This document shows positions 20,637-31,265 of a DNA stretch of 64,000 bases, in pieces. Source of the stretch: Linnemannia schmuckeri (lineage: Eukaryota; Mortierellomycota; Mortierellomycetes; Mortierellales; Mortierellaceae); the NCBI GenBank assembly GCA_029449235.1, contig JANATG010000006.1, forward strand, positions 1,674,001-1,738,000, in the 5' to 3' direction. Each line of letters opens with the position of its first letter. Position 1 is the stretch's first letter. The notes beneath the pieces are model-generated. The model did no database searches, was not told where the DNA came from, and saw nothing but the letters and a program-made list of their open reading frames with translations. The position numbers and the translations under genes were made by a program.

Positions 20637-22604
20637 ATGGCACCGACACTCCTCCGTCGCCAAAGTCCACAGGACGTCACCCAGATTCCAGAACTGCTTC
20701 TCCTCATGGCCCCACACTGGATACCGCAAGACCTCCACGCTTGCGTACAAGTCTGTCGAACCTGGCACCAGGCCCTCATACCCTTCCTCTGGCACACCAT
20801 CGATGACAGAATCCTTGCCTGGCCCCGCATCCTCTCCACCCACGACACCTTCTCCTCCTCCTCTCCGGGGCTCAGAGGTTACGTCCGGATCCTGTCGGGA
20901 TTTACTCGTTATGGGCACCATATCCGGCACCTTCGACTTAGTTGGAGGATTATGATGGATGTTGCTTTTGTTTCGGGGGCCTGTACTCGACTTGAGAGGC
21001 TGGAGACGTTCAACCTTGTGCTTAATAAGACCAGGAGGGAACAGGAAGAGCTGCTTCGACTTGCGAGCCTGTCGGTTGCTGATGGAGGGTCAACGTATGA
21101 TCAGCGCAGGAACTTGGCCGTTGAGGGGCCGTTACTCTCGCCCGATTTTGTGGGTGTCTTTTCGCCCAGCGAGATTGAATGGCGGTCGGTGGAGGAACAG
21201 AAGCGGGATTGGTTGACTGCTCAGAATTTCTGGTCGCTTGTCATGGTTAACAGACAGACGCTCAGGGCCTTGCGTCTAGATCGCAGCCTCGACTCGCTCG
21301 CCCATCTCAACATTAACTTTTTTTTCTCGACTTTGGCTAGCTTGCCGCATCTCACTGAACTCGACAATACGTTGGTCAGGACAGATCTCAGAGATGTGCT
21401 GGACCTACTGCCCAACGTTCGCTGCAACCGATCCGCAAACCTCACACTCCCGGATCAAATCCTCACAAAGACCTACGATCACCTCCGCGCCCTAGAAATC
21501 TACGGCCCCGTCCCCAGCAGGACCTTCTTCAGCCTTCTCTACCGTCTACCGAACTTAGAAGACCTCCGGATAAGCGAATTCGTTCGCCGAGAACTCTTTG
21601 TCAATAATCCTCAAACAATGCTTGACAACACCCCAACTCGCCTCAAGGGACTCCACATCATGTCGGGTGCTGCCCATCTAGGCCCCCGCCTCGCAGAACG
21701 CATCATCCCCTGGGTCCCTCTCCTGACCTCCTTCACTATCGACCGCCTCCAGGACGAAACTGCCGAGGCCCTCTTTACCCACTGCAAAAACCTAGAGACT
21801 ATCCGCCAATCCGACGATGGATGCACACTCTATGAGATCCGATACGACACCCTTCGCCCCATCAATTTCCCCCCTCCCGGCAACGACCCACGCCCCACTA
21901 GCAAACTCTTCAAACTCCTTCAGGACTACCCCTCCCTCAAGGTACTCGACAGGATCGATCAACGCCTCGTCGCAGCCGACCTCATCGCCCAGAAATGGCT
22001 CCCTCTCCACAAGCTGCAAGTCTTTCGCTGCCAAATCGTCGACGTCGACCGCCTCACACCCTCCGAAGAAAACATGGTCGCTCGAACCTCTCCCTTAGAG
22101 TTCTCCCGCCTCGGCGTAAATTCAACACTTTTTAACAAACGCAACCAATCTATCAATCTTCAAAAGGACCTCCTCTCCCGCCTCGGAACCCTAATAAACC
22201 TGCGCATTCTCGACCTGGGCTACGAATGGCGCGACGTCTGGGCATACTCGAGACCCGATTGCCCACGGTACACGTACAACGGCCAAGAGTACGTCAACTA
22301 CGGCGCACCCTACGAAAACACTCTCGAGTTAACCCTGGCCACAGGGTTGAACCACTTGTCAGGACTCCGTCATCTAGAAGTCTTTGGGTTTGAGGGCGTC
22401 GACCACCGGATCGGGAAAGAAGAACTGGAATGGATGGCGATCAACTGGCCCAAACTGAAGATCATTCGGGGGTTACAGGAGGACGACCATCTGGAAAAGA
22501 TGGAACCCGACCCGGTCAAGACCGAGCTTAGGCGGTATATGGAGATGCTTCGCCCAGATGTGAAACATGAGTCCCTGAGTCGCCAGGGGTCCCGGAAAGT
22601 GTGA
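20637..22604 (+). CDS. F-box/LRR protein (655 residues), intact
   Basis: Single exon. I start at ATG 20637, directly before the F-box; the frame is open upstream but reads as Phe/Leu-rich leader. F-box: IPELLLLMAPHWIPQDLHA, CVQVCRTWHQALIPFLW, HTIDDRILAWPRIL (residues about 16-65). Leucine-rich repeats follow, including LRALRLDRSLDS, LEDLRISEFVRR and LRILDLGYEWRD. A Tyr/Asn-rich segment (YTYNGQEYVNYGAPYENT) precedes the signature VFGFEGVDHRIGKEELEWMA and the tail TELRRYMEMLRPDVKHES. The same YVxYxxPYxxTLELTL motif recurs in the gene at 50930, placing both in one subfamily. The 3' flank has AATAAA near 22720. Expected to be an SCF substrate adaptor. Confidence 0.92.
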   Translation: MAPTLLRRQSPQDVTQIPELLLLMAPHWIPQDLHACVQVCRTWHQALIPFLWHTIDDRILAWPRILSTHDTFSSSSPGLRGYVRILSGFTRYGHHIRHLRLSWRIMMDVAFVSGACTRLERLETFNLVLNKTRREQEELLRLASLSVADGGSTYDQRRNLAVEGPLLSPDFVGVFSPSEIEWRSVEEQKRDWLTAQNFWSLVMVNRQTLRALRLDRSLDSLAHLNINFFFSTLASLPHLTELDNTLVRTDLRDVLDLLPNVRCNRSANLTLPDQILTKTYDHLRALEIYGPVPSRTFFSLLYRLPNLEDLRISEFVRRELFVNNPQTMLDNTPTRLKGLHIMSGAAHLGPRLAERIIPWVPLLTSFTIDRLQDETAEALFTHCKNLETIRQSDDGCTLYEIRYDTLRPINFPPPGNDPRPTSKLFKLLQDYPSLKVLDRIDQRLVAADLIAQKWLPLHKLQVFRCQIVDVDRLTPSEENMVARTSPLEFSRLGVNSTLFNKRNQSINLQKDLLSRLGTLINLRILDLGYEWRDVWAYSRPDCPRYTYNGQEYVNYGAPYENTLELTLATGLNHLSGLRHLEVFGFEGVDHRIGKEELEWMAINWPKLKIIRGLQEDDHLEKMEPDPVKTELRRYMEMLRPDVKHESLSRQGSRKV

Positions 22605-22784
22605 GCGAGGAAGGAACAGCGCCAATTCAATCTACACATACATGTATTTTCTTTCTAAAGCTGTATATGGGTCAAACATTATCTGATTTGTTGGTTTGTT
22701 TAAATATTTTTTCGTTTTTGAAAAATAAAGGTACAGGTGTGCGCAGATGATAATGTTAAAAGAGGTAAAACTGGGACTGTCGGT

Positions 22785-23817
22785 TTAGAAAGGCCGTGGA
22801 GAAAGGCCATCGATCTCTGAGGATGTGGCGCTTCCAGAGGCAGCGGGCGACAAGGCCGTTGTGTCGCCGTACTCAAGCTCACTTGGCAGATACACAAACG
22901 ACGTGGGATCGTTTCGGGGATGTTCCGCCGGCAGATTGACATGCATATAGAACGTGTCGTGGACCATCTGACCCGTGAACGACTGCAATACCGCCTCCTC
23001 CGTCAAGATCTGGCTACCGGGGGAGCTGACCGTCGATGGCGACGAGGATGCTCCCGAGGGCTCTGGAGTCACTCTAGAGACACCGTTGGTATGCTGGTAG
23101 CCGTACTGTTGTTGATGTTGTTGTTGCTGTGTCGAAAGTGGCGATCCATATGATATGTTGTTGTGCGATTTCATGGCCTGCGTCATCGGTGATACCGACG
23201 AGGCTGCGATGGACCGCGGTGACAATGTAGACGAGCTGTCATTGACAGATCGATGGTTCTGGGAGGGCGAGACAGCTGTAGCCAGTGACGATGCAGGCGA
23301 TGGCATAGCATTTTGACCTCGAGGAGTCGATGTCAAGAACACATCCTCAAGCAACCCAGACGGTACCGTCACTGTTGAGGATCCACTACCCCGCTGAGCA
23401 GCATAACCACTGGAAGCTGCATTCGAAAAGAGCGCTTCCTGGCGTGGGTCGAACGTCATCGACTGGATGTCGATCAAATCCTCTCCTGGAAGGTGGAAGA
23501 AGCCAGGGTTCATCAGTAGGTCTTGAGAGTTGCTGCCCAAAGTCGGTGTCTGCTGACCGCTGGGCATCCAGGCTGAAGAAAGTGGGGCCTGTTGTTGTTG
23601 CTGTTGTTGTTGCTGTTGTTGTGGGTCGCTTGAGGAAGGCATTTGTTGACCGATTGAGTCGAAAGATGCATCCATCAATGCTGAACCCTGCAAATATGTT
23701 GGCTGCTGGCCTTGAAACAGGACAGAGTTCTGGAAATGAAGAACTCCTTGTTGCTGTTGGTGCTGTTGTGCTTGTTGAATCTGAGAGCCCTGATGATGTT
23801 GCTGCTGCTGCTGCTGC

Positions 23818-23870
<53 letters not shown>

Positions 23871-26800
23871 GTGCTGTTGGTGCTGTTGACGCTGTTGCTG
23901 TTGAAGCATCTGCTGTTGCTGCAATAGCTGCTGGTGTTGCTGTTGACGGAGGAGATGTTGCTGCTGTTGCTGAAGATATGCCTGCTTCATCTGTGAGGAT
24001 TGATTCATCTGCTGGTGCATACGCTGTTGTTGTTGTTGCAAGAGCATTTGTTGCTGCTGTTGGTGTTGCATCTGCTGCATCTGCTGCATCTGCTGCATTT
24101 GCGCTTGCTGCTGCATCTGGGGCTGCTGTTGGAATTGTTGTTGCTGCTGCAATTGCTGCTGTTGCTGTAACTGCTGCTGTTGTTGGAGCTGTTGCTGACG
24201 CAATTGTTCCTTGGCAAGCAACTTTGCCTGCAACATCTGTCGATGTTTTGCCCCCGCCGCTTCTTTGGCCAAATCCAAACTCGTCCGTTGCTGAGCCAAG
24301 GCTGCCCGACAGGAGGCCAGAAGATCAGCTACCTCTGACTTCTTGGAGCGGTGGATCCTGAAGAACTGCAAGTTCTCGACTTGCTCCACGTAGTCCATCG
24401 ATTTTTGAAGATCTCGTCTTGACTCCTTGGCGAGAGTGGTGTCGACAGTGCATTTGGAGTTGCGAAGATGGATTCGGATCGCAAAGTTGAGCGCATACCG
24501 TGCGGGCGTGTTCTGCTCGAACGTCCTGGGCGCCTCGGCCAACAAAATGCCAGCAATCCTCGTGATCTCCTTGGCAGCTTGAGTACAATATCCTTGGGAG
24601 TCTGGAGGGCCACCTTCCTGTGCGGGCTGGAAGGCTTCTGGACTCTTGGGGTTGGGCAAATAAGGGTGGTGAAGCAAGATAATGAGAGCGTAGCAAAGTA
24701 GCTGAGCGCCAGCAGCCAAAGTCTTAATGTCGGATGTGATCGATCCCTTACTAGGAAGAAAATCAAAGGCGACGGGTAAATGTTCTTGCCACTCGACTAA
24801 GGCTTTGTCCAGACGATCCAAGTTGTCCAGAAGAATCTCTTGAGATGGTGGTGGGCGACGGGTGACCAGCTTTGAGTTCTTGCGGATCCTGCGGCAGATT
24901 TTCCAACCATGCACACAGTGAATCATGTACTGGTCCGAAAAGGTTTCTCCTTCTGGTCCCAGGTCGCCAGCCTCAAAAAGGTCGACCGTGATTTCTTCGT
25001 CGTTGATCAAAGTGGGCTTCCCTCCAATGGCGGATGAAGTCGAGTCAAAGATAAAAGCGCACCAGAAGACGCGTGATCTGTACGCTCGCACGAAGCGATG
25101 CACAGTGTCATCTAGCTTGGTATGAAGGCCCATATCGAGGGCCATGGTGATGGCCTGGCTGATAAATCCCGAACGCTGGGCGGGTGATTTGTGCCCAATT
25201 GCAAAGAGCAGTAATGCCTGGACTGTGCAAAGATGTGTAGTCAGATACTTTTTTTCGAGAAGAGCTACAATAGGGAGGAAAATAGGATTAACTTCGAGTA
25301 CAGGTCACAGAAAAGTGCTGCTTCGATGTAAATGATCAGTTGATCGCATGTTCGTATAAGTAGAAGATATACCTTGTCCACGCAAGAAAAAGTCTTCGCC
25401 AACGGTGCCTTCATCTCCTGAGTCCTTTCTAAGTGGGATAGTGTTGGACGAGAACATTGAGCCACAGTAGTAGACGGCGTTGCAGAGCAGTAGGCAGTGA
25501 GGAATGTGAATGTTTTCCTCACACACCCGGAGGACCTCACGCTGTACCATCGGCAGAAGCAAATAGTGGTTCTAGAAGCAAAGCAAAAGTAGAAGAAAAG
25601 AAAAGGTAAATAATTGATATGAATGGGAAACAGATGATTGGTAGAATCTATTCTGGTTAGATAGCGTATCGCTGACCATTGTACAATCAGGAAGCGTGCC
25701 GATTTGTCAGACAGAAGAGCAACGGACCAAGAGACACCAAATGATAATTGTGAAATGTGGGAGGTAAGAAGAGGGATGACAAACCTGGGTCGACAACGCT
25801 TACCTTGTAGTACAGTTCGACAAGCTGTTTCCGGGTGACAGGGTCGGGAAGGATCTGCATGTCCAAGGGCACAACAACATCGTCCGCGTTGTTGGACAAA
25901 CGAATCTGTGGACCCCAGAGGTCTTCCTCGTCGAGGTCTCGTTCCACTGGTGCCCCTCCATCCGTGCCAAAGCTTGCCGATCCACTGAGCGTCGTCTCGG
26001 ACAGCAATGCTGTCAGGGCTTCCATTTCTTCCTGAGTCGTCACTTTCGAAGCTACTATTGAAGAAGCACCAGCAACAGGAGCTGTTAGACTGTCGGCGGC
26101 ACCATAATTGCTGACGCCAGCCTGCGAACTTGTGGAGGACTATCAACGCCGACAGAGTTTGATGTCAACCAATACAGGCGTGGTGAGCAGACGAAGTAAA
26201 ATACAAAAAGAAACACTGTTAGTGCCTATGGTGGCGTGTCTCGGAGAATTCATTGCTCATTTTGAATGCAGCAAAAACTAAAAGAGATGATGGCCATATG
26301 TCGTCTTGACAATCATCGTTCTCTCTGTTTTTTTGTGCAATGGATGTAGGAAAGCGTACGTGTTTGTGAAGGAGTACAGGTGCCAGAGACAAGAGCAGCA
26401 AAGAAGTGGGGCGGAGTGAGACAAAAAGGGCTTTGACTCGTGCCTCTTTAGTGTTTGTCTGTCCTGTCGGGGATATAAAGAGATAGTCGCCCATAGCCTT
26501 CATCCATGCTCTTCTTTGTTGGTTCTAACTGGTTTCTGTATCTGTGTCAGGTCTTCTTTCTCTTGATGGAAACACCCACTAAAGAAAACATCCCTCGTTT
26601 TGTCCTTCCTGGCTCGGCCCACCTTCTCTCCTATCTCTTTGATCCTGTCTTACCCGGTAGAAGAAGGTTCACTCAAGAAAAAAAAATAAAAAAAAAACAA
26701 AAACAAACAAGAGAGGCTGCTTTACTCACCTCGGAGGAATATGTCCCATTGGCACCACCATTGGCCGTGATTGGTGTACCCACAAGGCCTGGGTGATATC

Positions 26801-27227
26801 GAGCATCCTGTGGTTGTTGCTGTTGCTGTTGTGGATACAATGGCTGTTGATGGGGATGCTGCTGTTGTTGTCCTCCATATGTGTTACTGGCAGCCCCGTT
26901 GTTGCCACCAAGCATCGATTGATCGAGATGGAGGAATTGAGCTGGCAGTTGCTGATGTTGGATCGAAATGGGCTGTTTGTAGACGGGCCCAACCGTATTC
27001 CTGCCATTGACTGTCGCGTTGCTACTGTTGTTGTTGTTGTTGATCTGATTGCTGGTATTGAGGAGGGATATGTGAGGCTGTTGAGAACCGGCAAAAGGGG
27101 GTACGGCAACAACTGTGGATGCTGCGGAGAAGGCAGTTGAGCCTGGTTGCTTTCTCTTCTGGCCGCCCTTGAACCTCTTGGCGCCTTCTGGGTTCTGGGG
27201 GAAGGGCTCGTCCGAGGATTCCGTCAT
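22785..27227 (-). CDS. Fungal-specific transcription factor, polyQ-rich, no visible zinc cluster
   Basis: Four exons on the minus strand: 27227-26730, 26139-25804, 25571-25373 and 25222-22785, joining in frame to 1156 residues. Donors are GTGAGT, GTAAGC, GTATAT and acceptors TAG, TAG, CAG. The region of about residues 230-500 is the fungal-specific transcription factor (middle homology) domain: RKQLVELYYKNHYLLLPMVQ, HIPHCLLLCNAVYYCGSMF, LLLFAIGHKSPAQRSGFI, then AITMALDMGLH and SRVFWCAFIFDS. Residues about 680-890 are Gln-rich with long polyQ runs encoded by mixed CAG/CAA. Both ends are Ser/Pro/Asn-rich, typical of activation regions. Exon 1 has a basic patch (KRFKGGQKRKQPG) usable as a nuclear signal but no six-cysteine zinc cluster, which normally precedes this domain. 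None appears in the 590-base first intron either. Thus it is either a regulator without its own DNA-binding domain or lacks a further upstream exon. Confidence 0.88.
23586..24215 (-). repeat. CAG/CAA polyglutamine coding repeat
   Basis: Within the last exon of the transcription factor the minus strand is a long imperfect CAG/CAA array interrupted by CAC and ATG codons. The longest pure glutamine run is around 23800-23870. Because the repeat is trinucleotide, the opposite strand also stays open and gives a spurious Ala/Val protein. Length polymorphism between strains is likely (inferred). Confidence 0.9.
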
Positions 27228-30200
27228 GCTGAAACTTGTGTTGTCGCGGTAGAGAGAAAAAGGAGGAGAAAGAAGTGATGGTGGGTGATAGTGGGTGAGT
27301 GAGTGAGAGGAGTAGGGATGCTCTCTCTCTCTGTTACTTGTCTCTTGGCGTTTCTGTGTCTGCGTGGTAGTGGTGGCGGTATGTTTGTGTCTGTGTATGT
27401 GAATGTAAGTGTAATGTAAGTGTGTATGAGTAAGTTGAGGCGAAGAAAGATAAACGAGAAGAGGGAATGAAAGGAAGGAAGGAACGCTGAGAATAAAAAA
27501 AAAAAAAAAAATAAGCGAAAAAAGATAAAAGGAAGGTAACGAACGAACGAGAAGCGTGTGTGGGAAAAGAGAAAAAAAAAAAATTAAAATCGACGTTGAC
27601 TTGTTCGCCTGTTGTTGTGGAAAACGAGTTTACATCCTCCCTTGTTCCTAAAAGGAGAATTTTCTCTCTTTCTTTGTTTTTTGAACCGATATCACTTTTT
27701 AACCATCACCCCACTACTTCATTGTCTCATCTCGCTACTTCTCGATGCCTTAGAGTACTGTAGCAGATAGTAGCGTAGCATGGATGTTACTGGACATAGA
27801 AATAAAGAGGCAAAGCAGAAAGAAAAAATAACAAGCGGGAGAAAAACAACAAACAACTACAAATCTCAACACAGCTGATTGTTTTGTTTTTTCTTTGTTA
27901 GTCAGTTGGTCAATTGTTGCTGTTGTTTTGGCACGCGTCCAAGCGAATCTTGGTGCTCTCTTCTTTGTTCTTTCCCGCCGCCAAATATCCCTGGACGAGT
28001 ACAAAGGACCATCAACTATACAGCCAACAACACCAACAACAGAAACCCTAATGGAAATCGAACCTTCTTTCCAAACCCGTATAGGCCATCATCCCTCGTT
28101 GTCCTTCTCTCGCTCTCTCACCTTCTCCAACTAGGCTTGACAACCCAGACAGATAAATCTGCACGACAAAGTCTGACCACAGGCCATCGCATGTCACACA
28201 TTCACAATGCATCTTGATAGGGATAGGAGAGTACTCAGAAGGGGGAAACTAAGAGGAAAGATAGGAGAATGGGCATGTGCGCGTGTGTATGTGTATGTGT
28301 TTGCGGGTAGAGAAAAGGGAAGAGACGGGAAAAGCGACATCCAGTCGTCCCCTTTTTGTTTTTATTTTCTTTCGTCGTCCTTTAGCCGCGGCTCGCAAAC
28401 GGAGGGAAAGAGAAGGATGCAGATGGGAAAAGAGGACAGCCGAGAATCCGTTGCTGATACCAAAGGAATAAGCACCAATGCATGCTTTCCTCTTCTTCTT
28501 ACTTCATCACTTACATCTAACATTCCCATGTGCTCTACCCTTATCCTTCGTGGGATCCAATAACCTTGCCAGGAATGGTTCGCTTGAGTTCAAAAGGCTC
28601 ATAGGTGGGATATTTCCTCACCTCACCGCCTCTTTTTCAATGCTAACCTTTTTTTTGTTTTCCTTCCTCCTATCTGCAGCAAAGGTACTGATCTGCTCTT
28701 CGTACAACCGTCTCCTTCTACTGTGTACAGATTCCTACGCAGAAGCACTCTTTGTTGTTGTTGTTGTTGTTGTCATGAAAAAAAAAAAAAAAAAAAAAAA
28801 AAATGCTTCGCTGTTCCCTCCCTTTTTTCCTGCAACCTTCTGTTGTTCTCTCTCACTTGCTTTTACAAACCCTGCCTCAAAAGAAAGAGAATACTTAAAT
28901 ACTCATCCGCTGTGCTCTTAGCCCACTTTCTGTGCATTTCATTACGGTTTGATTAACTTCTGCGAAAAAAAAAAAAAAAAAAAAAAATTGTCGGTTGTTG
29001 TTTTCCTTTTGTCGTGGTAATACCGAGCAAATCTCTCCCCCAGCCCACTGTCGACTCTCACCTCTTACCCAGTATTCATACTCCTATTTCTTTCGCTTCC
29101 GATTATCCTTGACCCTTTCAATTGCATGTCTTTCAACATTGAAAGAGAAACATTTCTGATTCGAACTCTTTTAGGTCGAAAATGGTCGCATGAAAAAGGA
29201 CGAAACCTGTGGAGGAACATACTTTAATACGTTCCTCATCAAAACGGCGTTTCTTTTTCGTTCATTCGGCTTGGTTTTTCCGCTGCTATCTCCTTGCCTC
29301 TCACACCCACGCGCTAAACTACTCCTTTTTCGTCAGGAAAGAATAGCCCTACCACCCCTGCAGGATTACGACAAGGAGGTGTAGGCAGAATGCACTTGTA
29401 TCCTTTGCATCCCCACCCTCGACCCGCATAGTCTATACCCAAACAACTCGCAGGTCAAATCGGCATGCCAACTGGTATGCACGATAGTCATCGCTTGTTG
29501 TCGTTGCATAAGGACGGATGGACGGACGTTCTACGTTTTCACCGCATCAACTTTCAAAGCCAGCTTCAGCAGCTGCCCTTCGTATTTCTTGTATTGAAGT
29601 ATATGTAGTATGAGAGCAATTGCAGAGAATAAAACCCACCAACAAAAAAAAACACACATGTACAATTGGCCAAGCAAAGCAAATAGAAATACGATATGAT
29701 GGGCAACTTTTTTTATAGCGACTTGGATTGCATGCTTGCTCGGGCCATCCTTTCCCTTGTCTGCCCCTGCGACAAAAAGAATTGTTGTTCGTAATGTGGC
29801 TCATGTTCCTATGTGCCGTTTCGCTGCCTACGTTTTACATGTGGACTAATGCACTGTTTTTTTCTTACCTGCCCAAACGTAACAAGAAAAACTAGAGCAA
29901 TTGCACGACATCCAACCACGACAGCAAGAAAGATCATGAATGTGGCTATTTTCCGCCGCTTGGTGGCGAAGGGAACAAACAAACAAACAGAAAACTATGG
30001 CTTGTCATAAGCTGCTGGGTAGATACCATCGCCACAGCAATTGTGCTGGGGCTGTACTGTCTACTCCATTGTCCTGATTCACTGAGACGAATAAAGAGTT
30101 GGTTGATCAGTTTTGATTTAATTTCCTTTCATCAGTTGACTGATTGGATCCGGCTATCTATCCTTTTTCTTGGCCAAAGCAAGGTAGAAGTCTAGAACTC

Positions 30201-31265
30201 CTCCTCCCCGGCTCGGATCATGAACCATTTTCTACTACTGTAGTTGACGCGAAGGCATGCATCCTCGGTTTAGTCATTTAGGCAGACTAGGATTTATAAA
30301 TGATCTCATTGGATGCACTCTTTCGAAACCCTCCTCCTTTTCATTGAACCGTCAAGCTTCTGCGTAAAGAGCATGCGAGAATAAAGGCATGTAGTAGACA
30401 ACAGAAAACTGTTACAGAACATGACTATGTTCCGTATGATGAAGTGTGGTACCCAACAACAGCAACAGTAGCAGCGGAGCAACAAAGCACGACCAACAAT
30501 TGACAAGCCTGATTGTCCAAAGAACAAGATCCCAACACAGATGGTTTGGACCCTGCATCTCATGATACAAGCATGGCTTCTTTGGTACTTCTTTGACGAG
30601 ATTCCGTTCGTCCATAACAAGGAGACAAAAGGGCAAAACAAAGAACAAGACCATCTTTTTATGGTTCACATTATTCAACTTTTGATCATATTTCCTTCTT
30701 TGCCCCATCCATTGTTCTCCCATTTGATCCACACCGCCCTTCTTTCGATACGAATGACATAAAGAAAAAACAACATTGTTCTACTTTTTCGGGTGGATTG
30801 CTTGCAATTACTTGCAACCTACAGACAAAGGAATAAAAAATGAGGATGGTGGTCTACCAATCGAAAACGAAGCTAAACCAGGTGCCATCCAATTTCTTTG
30901 ACAAAAGTTTAGATCAATTTGTCCGCGAGTTATTAATACTACCCTGGCTCTGGCCTGCCAAGTTGGCGATGCCATCTGTTCTCTGTCTCCACTCCAGTGC
31001 CTTGCAGTGGGATCTTTCAGCTCAACCAAGCAGCTCTTTGTTTTTTATTTAAAGAAACATCTCTTCCTCACAACCTTTGCCAGATTGCTCTTTCTACTTA
31101 TTTTCATATCTTTGTATTCCTCTTTCTCTCCCTTCACTTCTTTACTTCTTTGAGTCCTCATCCCTTCCACATGCACTTCCGAACGCAAAAGTACACCCCT
31201 GTATAGTTAAGCAATAACTGCCTTCCCTGCATTCTTACCACTCCATTATATCAACCACAACCTCC
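27228..31265. promoter_or_regulatory. 4-kb gene-free region between two divergent regulator genes
   Basis: No gene was recognised in this region. Open frames are short, low in complexity and overlap on both strands. It lies between the starts of a minus-strand transcription factor (27227) and a plus-strand HMG-box gene (31266), so it is the joint upstream region of both. Visible structure: GT/GA-rich stretches at 27240-27550, several oligo-A runs, an A26 run (28778-28803) after a GTT repeat, and an A23 run (28965-28987). Long leaders or a non-coding transcript are possible but not shown by sequence alone. Confidence 0.5.
28778..28803. repeat. Poly(A) tract, 26 bases, preceded by a GTT repeat
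   Basis: A microsatellite of six or seven GTT units (28752-28773) is followed after TCATG by 26 uninterrupted A. A second A-run of 23 lies at 28965-28987. Either could be the tail of an old retro-insertion or a nucleosome-excluding element; there are no target duplications that I could see. Confidence 0.75.

Noticed and set aside
23330..24361. 343-codon Ala/Val-rich open frame on the plus strand
   Set aside because: It is the complement of the CAG/CAA repeat in the transcription factor exon; trinucleotide repeats keep all frames open.
28478..28921. 147-codon open frame through the GTT/poly(A) tract
   Set aside because: Poly-Val followed by poly-Lys from simple repeats; overlapping frames are equally open.
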